Numbered from the stretch's first letter, positions 26,515-37,460 are shown. The stretch is 64,000 nt of DNA from Rahnella sikkimica (GCF_002951615.1 NZ_CP019062.1:1612001-1676000); one strand, 5' to 3'. Numbers and translations are program-made. Notes: a model not told the origin generated them from the letters alone.

Positions 26515-27510
26515 TTAAAGGTCGGATTTTTTATGGAATCCGTCAGCCACTACAGTGCTTTCGATATTATTTTTATCGACCTGAATGGGTGTTAATAAAT
26601 AAGAAGGAACGTCTTTTTTACCGTTATTTAACGTGGCATTGGATTTTGGTGTTTCGCCCTTGCCGAGCTGAACAGCAATTTCCGCTGCGTCGTTGGCCAG
26701 TTTAGTGATGGGTTTGTACACCGTCATGGTCTGCGTGCCGGCTTCGATACGTTTGATGGCGGCCAGATCCGCATCCTGTCCGGAAATGGCGACTTTGCCC
26801 GCCAAGCCTTGTGCAGACAAGGCCTGCACCGCACCGCCCGCCGTGGCATCGTTGGACGCCACGACCGCATCAATCTTGTTGTTATTGGCCGTCAGCGCGT
26901 TTTCCATGATCTTCAGCGCATTCTCCGGCAACCAGCCGTCAGCCCACTGATCGCCGACCACTTTGATCTTTCCGTCTTTGATTAACGGGTTCAGCACTTT
27001 CATTTGTCCGGCGCGGAACAGCTTGGCGTTGTTATCCACCGGCGAGCCGCCCATCAGGAAGTAATTGCCCTGCGGCACGCGGTCTACCAGGCTTTGCGCC
27101 TGAAGTTCGCCCACTTTCTCGTTATCAAACGAGATATAAAAATCGATGTCGGCGTTGTTGATCATGCGGTCATAGGCCAGCACTTTGATGCCTTCGCGCT
27201 TGGCTTCGGCAATCACATTACTCAGCACTTCGCCGTTATAAGGAATGATGACCAGCACATCGACGCCCCGGTTAATCATGTTCTCGATCTGCGCCATCTG
27301 TGTTTCTTCATTGCCATTGGCGGACTGAACAAAAACATCCGCGCCCAGCGTTTTGGCTTTAGCCACAAAAATATCGCGGTCTTTTTGCCAGCGCTCTAAT
27401 CGTAAGTCATCAATTGCCATACCAATTTTAATTTCTTTCGCGAGCCCTGACTGGCTGAACAATACTAAAGCGGCACAGGCAGAAAGAATTAATTTATTCA
27501 TTTTCATCAT
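26515..27510 (-). CDS. xylF: Xylose-binding periplasmic protein XylF
   Basis: High-affinity D-xylose receptor of the XylFGH importer. 331 residues from the ATG at 27510 (AAGG upstream; the next ATG at 27507 is equally possible), with a signal peptide ending SQSGLAKEI. Mature sequence KIGMAIDDLRLERWQKDRD, FVQSANGNEETQMAQIENM, AYDRMINNADIDFYISFDN and ASNDATAGG contains the ligand-contacting residues known in the E. coli protein. The longer open frame upstream lies in the regulatory region and is not expected to be translated. Divergent from xylA. Confidence 0.97.
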   Translation of the reverse strand: MMKMNKLILSACAALVLFSQSGLAKEIKIGMAIDDLRLERWQKDRDIFVAKAKTLGADVFVQSANGNEETQMAQIENMINRGVDVLVIIPYNGEVLSNVIAEAKREGIKVLAYDRMINNADIDFYISFDNEKVGELQAQSLVDRVPQGNYFLMGGSPVDNNAKLFRAGQMKVLNPLIKDGKIKVVGDQWADGWLPENALKIMENALTANNNKIDAVVASNDATAGGAVQALSAQGLAGKVAISGQDADLAAIKRIEAGTQTMTVYKPITKLANDAAEIAVQLGKGETPKSNATLNNGKKDVPSYLLTPIQVDKNNIESTVVADGFHKKSDL

Positions 27511-27890
27511 GTCAGACCTTTTATAAGAATAAGTAGAGGCAGATACAGAGAAACTCGTACAGAAATGACACAGGGATTGTTGCCGCTGGGTTATTAATCG
27601 GCAATTGCAGATTTTAATCACTGCGTTATGTTTTTTTGTTTATTCTCGGAATTATGATGGAGATCATGGTTTGATTGTAATAAGCACAACATAAGTGCAA
27701 TTATTCTCGAGGCATCATGGAGAACGAATAAAAACACTAAACAGAACGGCTTATTTATGCGATCTGACGCACACTTAATAATTCTATTAATTTGAGTGTG
27801 AAATAACGTAATTGTGAGAAGCCCGTTCAACTCTGAAGATAGAAGCTCAGCCTCCCAGTCCCGCTGGGCCCGTTTTCAAGGAGTTATTCA
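27511..27890. promoter_or_regulatory. Divergent xylF/xylA control region
   Basis: A 380-bp AT-rich region between the two xyl operons, arranged as in E. coli. It should hold both promoters and the XylR boxes, which I cannot delimit. A CRP site is recognisable at 27758-27773. The xylA ribosome-binding site AAGGAG precedes the ATG at 27891. Confidence 0.8.
27758..27773. promoter_or_regulatory. CRP site in the xyl control region
   Basis: TGCGA-N6-GCACA, 8 of 10 matches to the CRP consensus TGTGA-N6-TCACA. Read on the minus strand, AAGTGTGCG...TCGCA closely follows the E. coli xyl CRP region from memory. Confidence 0.65.
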
Positions 27891-29210
27891 ATGCACGCAT
27901 ATTTCGACAAGCTCGACGCCGTTCGCTACGAAGGTGCTAACAGCACTAACCCGCTGGCATTCCGTCATTACAACCCTGAAGAAGTGATCCTTGGCAAAAC
28001 CATGGCTGAGCATCTTCGCTTTGCGGCGTGTTACTGGCACACATTCTGCTGGAATGGTAACGACATGTTCGGTGTGGGCGCTTTTGACCGTCCGTGGCAG
28101 CAACCCGGCAACGCGCTGGAACTGGCAAAACGCAAAGCCGATGTGGCTTTCGAATTCTTCAAAAAACTGAACGTCCCGTATTACTGCTTCCACGATGTCG
28201 ACGTCTCGCCGGAAGGCGCATCAATCAAAGAATATATTAATAACTTCGCCATCATGACCGACGTTCTGGCGCAAAAGCAGGAAGCCAGCGGCGTTAAACT
28301 GTTGTGGGGCACAGCTAACTGTTTCACCAACCCTCGCTACGGCGCGGGCGCGGCAACCAATCCTAATCCTGAAGTTTACAGCTGGGCAGCCACACAGGTG
28401 GTTCACGCCATGAACGCCACCAAACAGCTGGGCGGTGAAAACTATGTGTTGTGGGGTGGCCGTGAAGGTTACGAAACCCTGCTTAACACAGACCTGCGCC
28501 AGGAACGTGAACAGCTTGGCCGCTTCATGCAAATGGTCGTTGAACATAAACACAAAATTGGCTTCCAGGGCACATTGCTGATCGAACCTAAACCACAGGA
28601 ACCGACCAAACATCAGTACGATTATGACGTCGCATCCGTGTACGGTTTCCTGAAACAATTTGGTCTGGAAAAAGAGATCAAAGTGAATATCGAAGCTAAC
28701 CACGCCACGCTGGCAGGCCACTCTTTCCACCACGAAATTGCCAATGCCATTGCACTTGGGATCTTCGGTTCCGTGGATGCCAACCGTGGCGACCCGCAAT
28801 GCGGCTGGGATACTGACCAGTTCCCCAACAGCGTCGAGGAAAATGCGCTGGTGATGTATGAAATCATCAAAGCAGGCGGTTTCACCACCGGCGGTCTGAA
28901 CTTCGATTCCAAAGTACGCCGTCAAAGCACCGACAAATATGACCTGTTCTACGGCCATATCGGCGGCATGGACACCATGGCGCTGGCACTCAAAGTCGCC
29001 GCACGCATGATTGAAAGCCGCGAACTGGATAAACATGTCGCGCAGCGTTACGCGGGCTGGAACACCGAGTTCGGTCAGCAAATCCTGCAAGGTAAAATGT
29101 CGCTGGAATCCCTCAGCAGCTATGCGCAGCAACATGCGTTAGCGCCTGAGCACCAGAGCGGCCAGCAGGAACGTCTGGAAAATCTGGTTAACCGTTATCT
29201 GTTTGGTTAA
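27891..29210 (+). CDS. xylA: Xylose isomerase
   Basis: Converts D-xylose to D-xylulose in the cytoplasm, metal dependent. 439 residues, one shorter than E. coli XylA. The signature [11 protein letters not shown] contains the catalytic histidine and aspartate; metal ligands are in [31 protein letters not shown] and [27 protein letters not shown] and GGREGYETL are also conserved. AAGGAG precedes the ATG by 8 nt. A stable hairpin and then xylB follow, so the two form the xylAB operon under XylR and CRP. Confidence 0.98.
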   Translation: MHAYFDKLDAVRYEGANSTNPLAFRHYNPEEVILGKTMAEHLRFAACYWHTFCWNGNDMFGVGAFDRPWQQPGNALELAKRKADVAFEFFKKLNVPYYCFHDVDVSPEGASIKEYINNFAIMTDVLAQKQEASGVKLLWGTANCFTNPRYGAGAATNPNPEVYSWAATQVVHAMNATKQLGGENYVLWGGREGYETLLNTDLRQEREQLGRFMQMVVEHKHKIGFQGTLLIEPKPQEPTKHQYDYDVASVYGFLKQFGLEKEIKVNIEANHATLAGHSFHHEIANAIALGIFGSVDANRGDPQCGWDTDQFPNSVEENALVMYEIIKAGGFTTGGLNFDSKVRRQSTDKYDLFYGHIGGMDTMALALKVAARMIESRELDKHVAQRYAGWNTEFGQQILQGKMSLESLSSYAQQHALAPEHQSGQQERLENLVNRYLFG

Positions 29211-29225
29211 TTTATCAGAATGGAT

Positions 29226-29259
29226 CAACGCCCTGCTGCCTGTGGTTCGCAGGGCGTTG
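29226..29259 (+). repeat. Hairpin in the xylA-xylB gap
   Basis: Perfect 11-bp stem CAACGCCCTGC and complement (29226-29236 with 29249-29259), 12-nt loop, no T-run. More likely an mRNA-stabilising or attenuating structure than a full terminator, because xylB follows 97 bp later. Confidence 0.65.
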
Positions 29260-29356
29260 TCCGTTCAGGAAACGGGTTAACCCACCACCCACCACCCTTC
29301 ACCCGCGCGCCGTGGTGTCATGACCGCCCTGCGTGGAGCAGGAAAAAGGAAAATGT

Positions 29357-30808
29357 ATGTATCTTGGTATAGATCTGGGCACCTCTGGCGTGAAAGCCAT
29401 TTTACTCGGCGAAGAAGGTCAGGTTATTGCCAGCCACAGTGAGGCGTTAACCCTTTCCCGTCCGCACCCGTTATGGTCTGAACAAAACCCTGCCGACTGG
29501 TGGGTAGCAACCGATAAAGCGGTAACCGCCCTTTCCAAAAAACACGCGCTCAAAGACGTTAAAGCTCTCGGACTGACCGGCCAGATGCACGGTGCCACTG
29601 TGCTTGATGCTCATCAGCAGGTTCTGCGTCCGGCGATTTTATGGAACGATGGCCGCAGCTTCAGCCAGTGCGAAACGTTGGAAAAAACCGTTCCCGATTC
29701 ACGCCAGATCACCGGCAACCTGATGATGCCGGGTTTCACCGCGCCTAAGCTGCTCTGGCTGCGTGAGAATGAACCTGAAATTTTCGCGAAAATCGATAAG
29801 GTCTTATTACCGAAAGATTATCTGCGCTGGCTGATGACCGGCGTTTTCGCCAGCGATATGTCAGACGCGGCGGGCACTATGTGGCTGGACGTCGCGAAAC
29901 GCGACTGGAGCGAAACGATGCTGGCCGCCACCGGCCTGACACGCGAGCATATGCCTGCGCTTTATGAAGGCAATCAGATAACCGGCCACTTGTTACCTGA
30001 ACTCGCCTCTCGCTGGAAAATGGATTCCGTGCCAGTGATTGCCGGCGGTGGCGATAACGCGGCGGGCGCAGTGGGCGTCGGGTTGTATAAAACCGGGCAA
30101 GCCATGTTATCGCTGGGTACGTCCGGTGTTTATTTCGCGGTCAGCGACGGTTTTCTCAGTAATCCGCAGCAGGCCGTCCACAGTTTCTGTCATGCCCTGC
30201 CAGACACCTGGCACCTGATGTCCGTGATGCTCAGCGCCGCGTCCTGTCTGGATTGGGCAGCAAAACTTACCGGCACCGCCTCCGTGGGCGAACTCATCAG
30301 TCTGGCCGAAAAAACGCCCCCTGCCGCTTCCCCGGTCTGGTTCCTGCCGTATCTTTCCGGCGAACGCACACCGCACAACAACCCGAATGCCAAAGGTACG
30401 CTATTTGGCCTGACACATGAGCACGGCCCGGCGGATATCGCCCGCGCCGTGCTGGAAGGCGTCGGTTTTGCACTGGCTGACGGCATGGATGTGCTTCACG
30501 CCACCGGCCTGAAACCGCACAGCATCACCCTGATCGGCGGCGGCGCACGCAGCCCGTACTGGCGACAGATGCTGGCGGATATCAGCGGTGAAACACTGGA
30601 ATACCGCACCGGCGGAGATGTTGGCCCGGCACTGGGTGCTGCCAGACTGGCGCAGATCGCCGTGAATACGGGGAGACCGCTGGCGGAGTTTTTACCCCCG
30701 CTGCTGCTGGAACAGGTACATGAACCGGATATGGTGAAGCACGCAGATTATCTCGCACGACGCGAAGTCTTCAGGGAGTTATATGTGAGGCTCGAGGGGC
30801 TGATGTGA
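29357..30808 (+). CDS. xylB: Xylulokinase
   Basis: Phosphorylates D-xylulose to xylulose 5-phosphate with ATP. 483 residues from the ATG at 29357 (AAGGA 6 nt upstream); a GTG at 29333 is in frame but gives a non-conserved extension. FGGY-kinase features: N-terminal YLGIDLGTSGVKAILL phosphate loop, GQMHGATVLD, RPAILWNDGR, AGGGDNAAGAVGVG with the catalytic aspartate, SLGTSGVYFA, and the adenosine-binding LIGGGARSPYWRQMLADI. Ends just before the first dispersed intergenic repeat, whose hairpin may serve as its terminator. Confidence 0.97.
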   Translation: MYLGIDLGTSGVKAILLGEEGQVIASHSEALTLSRPHPLWSEQNPADWWVATDKAVTALSKKHALKDVKALGLTGQMHGATVLDAHQQVLRPAILWNDGRSFSQCETLEKTVPDSRQITGNLMMPGFTAPKLLWLRENEPEIFAKIDKVLLPKDYLRWLMTGVFASDMSDAAGTMWLDVAKRDWSETMLAATGLTREHMPALYEGNQITGHLLPELASRWKMDSVPVIAGGGDNAAGAVGVGLYKTGQAMLSLGTSGVYFAVSDGFLSNPQQAVHSFCHALPDTWHLMSVMLSAASCLDWAAKLTGTASVGELISLAEKTPPAASPVWFLPYLSGERTPHNNPNAKGTLFGLTHEHGPADIARAVLEGVGFALADGMDVLHATGLKPHSITLIGGGARSPYWRQMLADISGETLEYRTGGDVGPALGAARLAQIAVNTGRPLAEFLPPLLLEQVHEPDMVKHADYLARREVFRELYVRLEGLM

Positions 30809-30854
30809 TTTCCGATTAGCCATCGGGGGCGTTTTTAAAAGCAATACGTTGTAA

Positions 30855-31171
30855 GTTTCGGTTTCTCGCTTGCGGCTGGGGCTCTGACCGAGAATATTTC
30901 GGTTTCTCAATTGCGGTGTTCGCTCAGCGGCTCGCGCCGAAACCGACCAGAGGAGGAAAGTGCTTTTCCTCCTCTGGACTCCTCCTCGCATTTTTCAACA
31001 CGCGCTGTCGCTGGGTCGATGGACGTGTTCTGTCACTCCGGCGCGTGGCGCGAAATCCTGCCGCTACGCGGTGCCTTCCCTACGGGCTTCGAGCCTTTCG
31101 GTCTCGAACCCTCGGTCAGCAAAATTTCTGAGCGCGCCATCTCAACTTTGCAAAAATCGATTCTGAGGCTT
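30855..31171 (+). repeat. Dispersed intergenic repeat, unit 1
   Basis: First member of a family of about 240-320 bp units seen seven times here. Order of modules: TTTCGGTTT ... GCCGAAACCGA inverted arms, a 13-bp perfect hairpin (30947-30959 with 30965-30977), a T5 tract and ACACGCGCTG, the CCGCTACGCGGTGCCTTC block, CGAGCCTTTCGGTCTCGAAC, and the terminal GAGGCTT. It lies downstream of xylB and faces unit 2 head to head; the 47 bp between them are unrelated. The most divergent copy. Confidence 0.8.
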
Positions 31172-31218
31172 CTTTGTATTTCAAAATTATGAATGTCATG
31201 GCGAGGTTGTGAACTAAA

Positions 31219-31454
31219 AAGCCTCTGGCCGCTTTCAAAAATCACGCTGAAAGGAGAGGTGGAAAACCGCGACTCTTTTCGCGCGGTTTGTAATCCGACT
31301 GGAAGGAACCGCGCAGCGGCGGGATTTTGCGGCACTCGCCGGAGCCGCTGGAAAATAGCCAGCGAGCGGCAGCGCGCAGTTAAAAAGCGCGGGTGTCCAG
31401 AGGGCGCGCGCGTTAACGCGCCCTTTGGGCCAGTTTGGGCGGCGAGCCCAAGGT
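31219..31454 (-). repeat. Dispersed intergenic repeat, unit 2
   Basis: Inverted relative to unit 1. Begins (minus strand) with the GGGCTCGCCGCCC arm, then a 12-bp hairpin (31397-31408 with 31417-31428, one G-U pair) followed by a T5 tract, ACTGCGCGCTGCCGCTCGCT, CCGCCGCTGCGCGGTTCCTTC and ends with AAAGCGGCCAGAGGCTT. Bases 31365-31454 are identical, in inverted orientation, to 40316-40405. It lies behind the lsrG stop and may terminate the lsr operon. Confidence 0.88.
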
Positions 31455-31496
31455 CTTGATTTTGAATTTAAAACCAAAAATTGAAATCAAAACCCC

Positions 31497-31787
31497 CTAC
31501 GGGTAGACCCCCTTAAACACTGTTTTCCTCCGTGGCCCGGTCATGATCCCCTCCAGCGCCTCAACGCATCGGAGATAATGTGGCGTTTTCTTGTGCGCCA
31601 GCACCGCTTCGTTATCCCGATAGGCTTCGTAGATGAAGAACTTCGTCGGTTCGTGCTCATCCTGCAACACGTCAAACCGAAGGTTGCCCTCTTCTTTTAC
31701 CGCGCCCAGATGATTGGCGTGAAACACTTCGAGGAACTCGTCAATTTTGTCCGGCTTCACATTAATCTCAACCAGCGTCACTTCCAT
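31497..31787 (-). CDS. lsrG: (4S)-4-hydroxy-5-phosphonooxypentane-2,3-dione isomerase LsrG
   Basis: Acts on phosphorylated AI-2 after import, producing the isomer used by LsrF, and so helps clear the signal. A 96-residue ABM-type ferredoxin-like protein: [60 protein letters not shown] and [12 protein letters not shown], where the HKKTPH histidine is conserved in the family. Length equals E. coli LsrG. Last gene of lsrACDBFG, 3 bp after lsrF; a repeat-borne hairpin follows on the same strand. Confidence 0.96.
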   Translation of the reverse strand: MEVTLVEINVKPDKIDEFLEVFHANHLGAVKEEGNLRFDVLQDEHEPTKFFIYEAYRDNEAVLAHKKTPHYLRCVEALEGIMTGPRRKTVFKGVYP

Positions 31788-31790
31788 GAT

Positions 31791-32666
31791 TTACCCCTTT
31801 TCACTCAGGAACAGTTCGTAGGCATGCGCCACGCTGGCGTTTTCATGCACCACCGCTTTGACCGCGTGCAGCATGGCGACCGGCGATTCGGACTGGAAAA
31901 TGTTGCGGCCCATATCCACACCCGATGCGCCCTGATCGATGGCCTGATAACACATTTCCAGCGCCTCGCGTTCCGGCAGTTTTTTGCCGCCGGCAATCAC
32001 AATCGGCACCGGGCAACCGGCGGCTATGCGCTCGAAACCGCTGTCCACGTAGTAGGTTTTGATGATGTTCGCGCCCATTTCCGCCGCAATGCGCGTTGCC
32101 AGCGAGAAATAACGCTGGTCGCGAGCCATATCTTTGCCGACGCCGGTCACCGCCATCGTCGGCATGCCGTAACGCATCCCCTGATCCACCAGCTGAATGA
32201 TGTTCTTGATCGACTGATGTTCGTGTTCGCTGCCGATGTAAACCTGTGCGGCCATCGCAGCAACGTTCAGGCGAAGTGCGTCTTCGATGGCGACGGCCAC
32301 CGTTTCGTTGGAAAGCTCAGTCAGGATAGAATTGCCGCCGGAGGCGCGCATCACGATCGGTTTATTAATGGCGGCGGGCACCACGCTGCGCAGCACGCCA
32401 CGGGTACACATCAGCACATCGGTATGCGGGAACAGCGGCGCAATGTTGATGTCGATACGCTCAAGGCCGGTGGTCGGCCCCTGAAAATAACCGTGGTCAA
32501 ACGCCAGCATGACGGTGCGGCCGGAATCCGGATTAAAAATCCGCGCCAGCCGCGACTGCATTCCCCAGTCGAGCTGTCCGCTGCCCTTGAGGAAGAATGC
32601 ATGGTTCTCCTGCGGCGTACCGATGCCGAAGTTTTTACCGTCTCTGATATCGTCCAAATCTGCCAT
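31791..32666 (-). CDS. lsrF: 3-hydroxy-5-phosphonooxypentane-2,4-dione thiolase LsrF
   Basis: Class I aldolase-fold enzyme that transfers an acetyl group from the phosphorylated AI-2 derivative to CoA, ending the signal. 291 residues, as in E. coli. Conserved stretches: [61 protein letters not shown] and [10 protein letters not shown], which carries the Schiff-base-type lysine region. Cytoplasmic. 32 bp after lsrB and 3 bp before lsrG. Confidence 0.96.
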   Translation of the reverse strand: MADLDDIRDGKNFGIGTPQENHAFFLKGSGQLDWGMQSRLARIFNPDSGRTVMLAFDHGYFQGPTTGLERIDINIAPLFPHTDVLMCTRGVLRSVVPAAINKPIVMRASGGNSILTELSNETVAVAIEDALRLNVAAMAAQVYIGSEHEHQSIKNIIQLVDQGMRYGMPTMAVTGVGKDMARDQRYFSLATRIAAEMGANIIKTYYVDSGFERIAAGCPVPIVIAGGKKLPEREALEMCYQAIDQGASGVDMGRNIFQSESPVAMLHAVKAVVHENASVAHAYELFLSEKG

Positions 32667-32698
32667 TTCAGTATCTCCTTAGCTGCAAACCGTTATCG

Positions 32699-33715
32699 TC
32701 AGAAATCGTATTTCGCAATATTGTCTTTGGTGAAGACCACGCGTTCAGGCAGCAACACGATGCCGTTGCCTTTGGCCTCATACTGGTAGCCCTGCACGCT
32801 GTTCGGCATCACTTCCACCGCTCCGACGCCCGGCACATCCAGCTTGTCACCCACGTTAAGTTCGCCTTTTTTCAGTAACTGATCGGCGACGTAAACCGAA
32901 ATCTTGCCCTGACTGACGACGTCCCACAGGCCGAACTGTTTCACCGTGCCGCGCTCGACGTAAGGGCGCATGACGTTTGGCGTACTGAAGCCGACGATGG
33001 TCACATTGGTGCGTTTGAGGTTTTCTGCCGCCTGCGCGGCGGCCGGTAGTGCGTTAGCATCCGGCGCGATAATGGCGTCCAGATCGCCGTAAGATTTGAG
33101 GATCCCTTCGGCGGTTTGCAGTGATTTGGTGGCGTCGTTATAGCCATACTGCGTGGTCACTACTTCCCAGCCCGGATGCTCTTTGGCGATTTTGGCTTTC
33201 GCCTCTTTCACCCACTGGTTCTGGTCAGTAACCGTCGGACTGGAGTAGAAGAACGCCACTTTGGCTTTTTCTTTAGTGACCTGGCTGGAGGTCATATCGA
33301 CCAGCATTGAGCCGAGCTGTTGCGGTGTGCCCTGATTGATGTAAATCGAGCGGCATTCCGGTTTGGTGTCGGAATCCCAGGTCAGCACTTTCACGCCACG
33401 CTGCATGGCGCGTTTGAGCGCCGGGCAAAGGCCGTCCGGAGAAACCGCCGCCACCACAATCGCGTTGAAGCCCTGATTGACGAAGTTATTGATCATCTGC
33501 ACCTGACCGGACACGCTCGGTTCGGTCGGGCCGTCGTAAGTGACATCCACGCCCAGCGCTTTGCCCGCCGCGGTTGCGCCGTTACCGCCGCTGGTGAAAT
33601 AGCCGACACCCACCAGTTTCGGGATAAACGCGATACGTTCGGCGGCCTGCGCGCTCAGGCACGCGAGGCTCACGGCGCTGGCAATCAGCATGGTTTTCAG
33701 CATTTTTGTTTTCAT
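32699..33715 (-). CDS. lsrB: AI-2 binding periplasmic protein LsrB
   Basis: Receptor of the Lsr importer for the R-THMF form of autoinducer-2. 338 residues from the ATG at 33715 (GGGGTG upstream); signal peptide [20 protein letters not shown] then [16 protein letters not shown]. The known ligand contacts of LsrB are recognisable: lysine in PKLVG, aspartate in TWDSDTKPE, the D-Q pair in TVTDQNQWV and P and A in APDANALP. This complete set argues for true AI-2 binding. The upstream extension of the frame overlaps lsrD and is not used. Confidence 0.96.
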   Translation of the reverse strand: MKTKMLKTMLIASAVSLACLSAQAAERIAFIPKLVGVGYFTSGGNGATAAGKALGVDVTYDGPTEPSVSGQVQMINNFVNQGFNAIVVAAVSPDGLCPALKRAMQRGVKVLTWDSDTKPECRSIYINQGTPQQLGSMLVDMTSSQVTKEKAKVAFFYSSPTVTDQNQWVKEAKAKIAKEHPGWEVVTTQYGYNDATKSLQTAEGILKSYGDLDAIIAPDANALPAAAQAAENLKRTNVTIVGFSTPNVMRPYVERGTVKQFGLWDVVSQGKISVYVADQLLKKGELNVGDKLDVPGVGAVEVMPNSVQGYQYEAKGNGIVLLPERVVFTKDNIAKYDF

Positions 33716-33728
33716 CTTGCACCCCGGT

Positions 33729-34751
33729 TCATTTGGTGAATAAAGAAGGAGAAGACGCAGACCCGCGCTGGCGATAACGCTGGAAAACACTGCGGATAAG
33801 ACCACGGTTGAGGCTGGCAGAACGGCCAATCACCACCAGAATCAGCAGCGCACCGGAAAGCGCGCTGGACACCTGACTGGATACTCCGACCATCTGCAAA
33901 CCCTGTTGTAAGTACCCGATCAGCAGCGTCGCCAGCGCCGTACCGAGAATGGAACCTGAACCGCCGTAAATATTGGCTCCGCCTAACACCACGGCGGTGA
34001 TCGCGGGCATCAGCAAGGAGACGCCGAGATCAGAACGCGCGGAACCGAAGTAGGACGTCATGGTGATCGCCACCACCGCCGACGCCAGCCCGGTCATGCC
34101 GTATAATGCAAACGCCGTGCGGCTGACCGGCAACGCGCCGTAACGCGCCACGCGGGCATTCTGGCCGATCAGAAAGACGTTGCGGCCGGTGCGGCTGCGG
34201 TGCATCAGCAGCCAGAAAAACAGCGTGGCGAGCAGAAAAATCAGCAGAGGCATCGGCAGGCCGAAAATCACCTGATTCGCGAAATTCGTAAATGCATCCG
34301 GGAAGTTACCGATGCCTTCAAAACCGGTCGCGCCCGCCAGCCCGGATAGCAGCAAGGCGCTGCCGCCAAACAGGTACAACGTGCCTAGGGTGATCACCAG
34401 CGGATTGACGCCGGTATAGAGTATGAGTGCCGCATTGAGCAGGCCGCAGGCCAGACCGAGCGCCAGCGTCAGGATGATGGCGAACGCCAGCGGAACCCCC
34501 GCCTGACACAACACGCCCAGCGCGATGGCGCACAATCCGATGGTCGAACCGAACGAAATATCAATGCCACCGCTGACAATCACCAGCGTTAACGGCAGCG
34601 CCACAATGCCGATGGTGATGAAGTCGCTGGTGCTGAACAGCAGCGTACTGGCATCCAGCATGCGCGGGTTTGCGAAGCCAAAAAGCGCAATTTCAAAGAT
34701 CAGCAGCGCCAGCAATGCCGCTTCCCAGCCGTAGTGGCGTAAGAAATTCAT
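33729..34751 (-). CDS. lsrD: AI-2 ABC transporter permease LsrD
   Basis: One of two CUT2-type inner-membrane permeases of the AI-2 importer. 340 residues, about ten hydrophobic segments, with [60 protein letters not shown] and [22 protein letters not shown], the ATPase-contact loop. The ATG at 34751 overlaps the lsrC stop by one base (TGATG), so it is translationally coupled. Confidence 0.95.
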   Translation of the reverse strand: MNFLRHYGWEAALLALLIFEIALFGFANPRMLDASTLLFSTSDFITIGIVALPLTLVIVSGGIDISFGSTIGLCAIALGVLCQAGVPLAFAIILTLALGLACGLLNAALILYTGVNPLVITLGTLYLFGGSALLLSGLAGATGFEGIGNFPDAFTNFANQVIFGLPMPLLIFLLATLFFWLLMHRSRTGRNVFLIGQNARVARYGALPVSRTAFALYGMTGLASAVVAITMTSYFGSARSDLGVSLLMPAITAVVLGGANIYGGSGSILGTALATLLIGYLQQGLQMVGVSSQVSSALSGALLILVVIGRSASLNRGLIRSVFQRYRQRGSASSPSLFTK

Positions 34752-35827
34752 CACATCACCCCGCTTTTTTTGCCGGTGCTTAACCGGCGTGTGAGATGTT
34801 TCGGCTGCGGGTTTTTATGTCCGGCAGATGTTTTCTGAACCGGCGGGCTGGCGGCGAGAAAACGGGCATATTTCTGGCGGCGCAGGTTTTTCTGCAACGC
34901 CTGCCGCAACCGTCCGTCGAGTACCAGAACGCCGAGCAATACCAGTCCGGCGATGAAGTCGTTCCACCACGCAGGCAGACGCAGCAACACCAGCACGCTG
35001 TCGATTTGCGTCAGGAAATACGCGCCCAGCACCGCGCCGAGCAGTGAACCGGTGCCGCCGAGCAGGCTGATCCCGCCCAGCACGCAGGCCGCGATGGCTT
35101 TCATTTCCAGCCCGCTGCCGGTCTGGTTAGGCACGAAACCGATTTGTGAGGCGAAAACAATTCCGGCGATGGCAGCCATCACGCCGTTGATGCCGAACGC
35201 GAGAATACGCACCCGGTTCACCGCCACACCGAGCTGGCGTGCGCCCTGTAAGTTATCGCCGACCACATAAAAGCTGCGACCAAACGCCGTCCGGCTGAGC
35301 ACCCAGAACATCGCCACCAGCAGAACCATCACCAGCCAGCCGAGCGCGGAGACGTTAAGGAGCACCGGAGCCGACAGGGATTTCAGCCCGGCGGGTAAGC
35401 CTTCAATCCATTTGCCGCCGGTCATCAGCAACATCAGGCCGCGGTATAAACCGAGCGTCCCCAGCGTGGCGACAATCGCCGGAATGCGCAGCCAGGCGAC
35501 CAGCACACCGTTGAACAATCCCGCCAGCAAACCGGTGCCGAGTGTCAGCAAGCAAGCCAGCGTCAGGTCAGCGCCGCTGTTGAGCAAAACGCCGAGCGTC
35601 ACCGCGCAAAGGCCGGTGATGGACCCGACCGACACGTCTATGTTGCGCGTCAGCATAACCAGCGTCGCGCCCATCGCCAGCAGCATCAGGATCTGCGCGC
35701 TGCCGAAAATCATGCTCAGCGTCTGGAAGCTGAAGGACTCGCTGTCCATCACGCCGAGCAGCGCAAACAGCGCGATAATTGCCATCAGTGCGGTCAGTTC
35801 GCGGTTGTTTTGGATCCGCTTCAGCAT
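34751..35827 (-). CDS. lsrC: AI-2 ABC transporter permease LsrC
   Basis: Second permease of the AI-2 importer, 358 residues: [76 protein letters not shown] and [20 protein letters not shown]. The C-terminal 40 residues are basic ([34 protein letters not shown]), a little longer than in E. coli. Its ATG overlaps the end of lsrA by 7 bp and GGAGG lies just upstream. Confidence 0.95.
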   Translation of the reverse strand: MLKRIQNNRELTALMAIIALFALLGVMDSESFSFQTLSMIFGSAQILMLLAMGATLVMLTRNIDVSVGSITGLCAVTLGVLLNSGADLTLACLLTLGTGLLAGLFNGVLVAWLRIPAIVATLGTLGLYRGLMLLMTGGKWIEGLPAGLKSLSAPVLLNVSALGWLVMVLLVAMFWVLSRTAFGRSFYVVGDNLQGARQLGVAVNRVRILAFGINGVMAAIAGIVFASQIGFVPNQTGSGLEMKAIAACVLGGISLLGGTGSLLGAVLGAYFLTQIDSVLVLLRLPAWWNDFIAGLVLLGVLVLDGRLRQALQKNLRRQKYARFLAASPPVQKTSAGHKNPQPKHLTRRLSTGKKSGVM

Positions 35828-37398
35828 GAGGTTCCTCCGGGGGTGGCCGTCTGGGGATGATTACCAAAGGCAATGTGCATGATGTTGTGGACGTTGATTT
35901 CACTGCCCTGCAATTCGCCACTCATTTCGCCCTGATGCATGACGAAAACGCGGTCGGCCAGCCCTTCAATTTCGTCCAGATCCGATGAAATCAGAATGAC
36001 CGCGACGTTCTGTTCCACGACGTTTCGCAGCAGCTGATAGATGTCGGCGCGGGCGGCAACGTCTACGCCGCGCGTCGGTTCATCGACAATCAGCACCGCC
36101 GGTTGCGCTTCCAGACATTTGGCAATGAGCAGTTTTTGCTGATTCCCGCCGGAGAGCGTGCGCGCCGTTTGTGCGCCGTCGCGGTATCTGATGCCCAGCG
36201 CGCGGTGATAACGCTCCAGTACCGCCGCCTCACGTTTGATATTCAGCCACCAGCTTTGCCGGTTAAACGTCAGCGACGTGGTGTTCCAGCTCAGCGGCGC
36301 ATCGAGGTATAAACCGGACGCCTGCCGGTCTTCCGGCAGATAGACCAGCCCCTTTTTCAGGCGTTGTACGGTGTTCAGCCCGCTGATGTCTTGCTGCATC
36401 AGAAGTACCTGACCACGTTGGGCATCACGCAGGCCGTACAGCGTTTCCGCCAGTTCGGTCCGCCCTGCGCCCACAACGCCTGCCAGCCCGACGATTTCCC
36501 CGGCGCGGGCGCTAAATGAAATATTGATAAACCCTTCACCGGTGAGATTGAGCACCTGTAAAACCGGCTCGTGCCCCACCCTGTTTCCTGCCGACGCGTG
36601 GCGACGCGGTCCGGGTAAATCCAGCCACAGTTTTTGTTCTGCCGGTAAGGCGGCGTCCTGCGTGTGCGGCGTGATGGCACGAATTAAGGCGTCGTTATCC
36701 AGCTCTGCGAGCGTTCCGCTCAGGGCAATTTTGCCGTCGCGCATGACGCTGACGCGGTCGCTGATGGCGCGGATTTCAGGCAGTTTGTGCGAGATAAACA
36801 CCACGCCCACGCCACCCGCCGTCAGTTGGCGAACCTGAGTGAATAAGCGGGCGGATTCCGCCGGTGTCAGCGAGGCCGTCGGTTCATCGAGGATCAGCAG
36901 ACGGGCGTCTCGCATCAGCCCGCGCAGGATTTCCACCAGTTGCTGGTCTGCCACTTCCAAGGTGCCTGCCAGCGCGCCGAGCGGCAGATTGCAGCCCAGC
37001 TCCGTCAGCGTTTGTTGCAGCTTTTTCTCGCTGTTCTGGTGCGCCGGTAAACGGAAGAGGATGTTTTCGCGCACGGTCAGGCTGGGAAATAGCATCGGTT
37101 CCTGCGGCACCAGATAAATTCCGGCCTGATGCGCTTTTGCGGGCGAGCGTGCCAGCAGCGGTTCACCGTTTAAACGCATCGTGCCGCAGTCCGCGGTTTC
37201 AACACCGGCAATGATTTTCATCAGCGTGGATTTCCCCGCGCCATTGCCGCCGAGCAGCGCATGAACTTCACCGCGTTGCAGGCTGAAATCGATATCTTTC
37301 AGCACCGCCACGCCGGAAAAGCTTTTACTGACACCGCTCACTTCCAGCAGTGGCGCGGCAGATATCGGGGAATGTGCTGAATGCTCACTGTGTGGCAT
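35821..37398 (-). CDS. lsrA: AI-2 ABC transporter ATPase LsrA
   Basis: Fused double ATPase of 525 residues that powers AI-2 uptake, first gene of lsrACDBFG. First domain: Walker [11 protein letters not shown]-loop VPQEPM, Walker [12 protein letters not shown], with a degenerate signature (LEVADQQL). Second domain: degenerate Walker [10 protein letters not shown], signature LSGGNQQK, Walker [13 protein letters not shown]. This asymmetry is normal for the CUT2 family. Divergent from lsrR across 231 bp with an LsrR-type operator. Confidence 0.95.
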   Translation of the reverse strand: MPHSEHSAHSPISAAPLLEVSGVSKSFSGVAVLKDIDFSLQRGEVHALLGGNGAGKSTLMKIIAGVETADCGTMRLNGEPLLARSPAKAHQAGIYLVPQEPMLFPSLTVRENILFRLPAHQNSEKKLQQTLTELGCNLPLGALAGTLEVADQQLVEILRGLMRDARLLILDEPTASLTPAESARLFTQVRQLTAGGVGVVFISHKLPEIRAISDRVSVMRDGKIALSGTLAELDNDALIRAITPHTQDAALPAEQKLWLDLPGPRRHASAGNRVGHEPVLQVLNLTGEGFINISFSARAGEIVGLAGVVGAGRTELAETLYGLRDAQRGQVLLMQQDISGLNTVQRLKKGLVYLPEDRQASGLYLDAPLSWNTTSLTFNRQSWWLNIKREAAVLERYHRALGIRYRDGAQTARTLSGGNQQKLLIAKCLEAQPAVLIVDEPTRGVDVAARADIYQLLRNVVEQNVAVILISSDLDEIEGLADRVFVMHQGEMSGELQGSEINVHNIMHIAFGNHPQTATPGGTSC

Positions 37399-37424
37399 AC
37401 ATCAACCTCAGGCTAGATACATTT

Positions 37425-37460
37425 ATTGAACAAATGTATTTATCATTTAACATTGTTCAT
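37425..37460. promoter_or_regulatory. Candidate LsrR operator in the lsrA/lsrR gap
   Basis: Inverted half-sites TTGAACAAATG (37426-37436) and CATTGTTCAT (37451-37460) face each other across 14 bp. Further GAACAA-like half-sites occur at 37506-37514 (TTTGTTCAA) and 37596-37604 (GAACAATTG). LsrR controls both divergent units, so repeated half-sites are expected; the exact footprint is inferred. A half CRP site (GATCACA) at about 37498-37504 may contribute. Confidence 0.55.

Noticed and set aside
28221..29135. A 304-codon minus-strand open frame over xylA
   Set aside because: Antisense to xylose isomerase; no independent evidence.
30911..31459. Several 60-100 codon frames in the xylB-lsrG gap
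   Set aside because: They lie in the dispersed repeat units and translate to Arg/Ser-rich sequence that is not conserved between copies; the repeats look non-coding.
31578..32789. A 403-codon plus-strand open frame across lsrG, lsrF and the start of lsrB
   Set aside because: Antisense shadow of well-conserved lsr genes, histidine- and arginine-rich as such shadows are; no recognisable domain.
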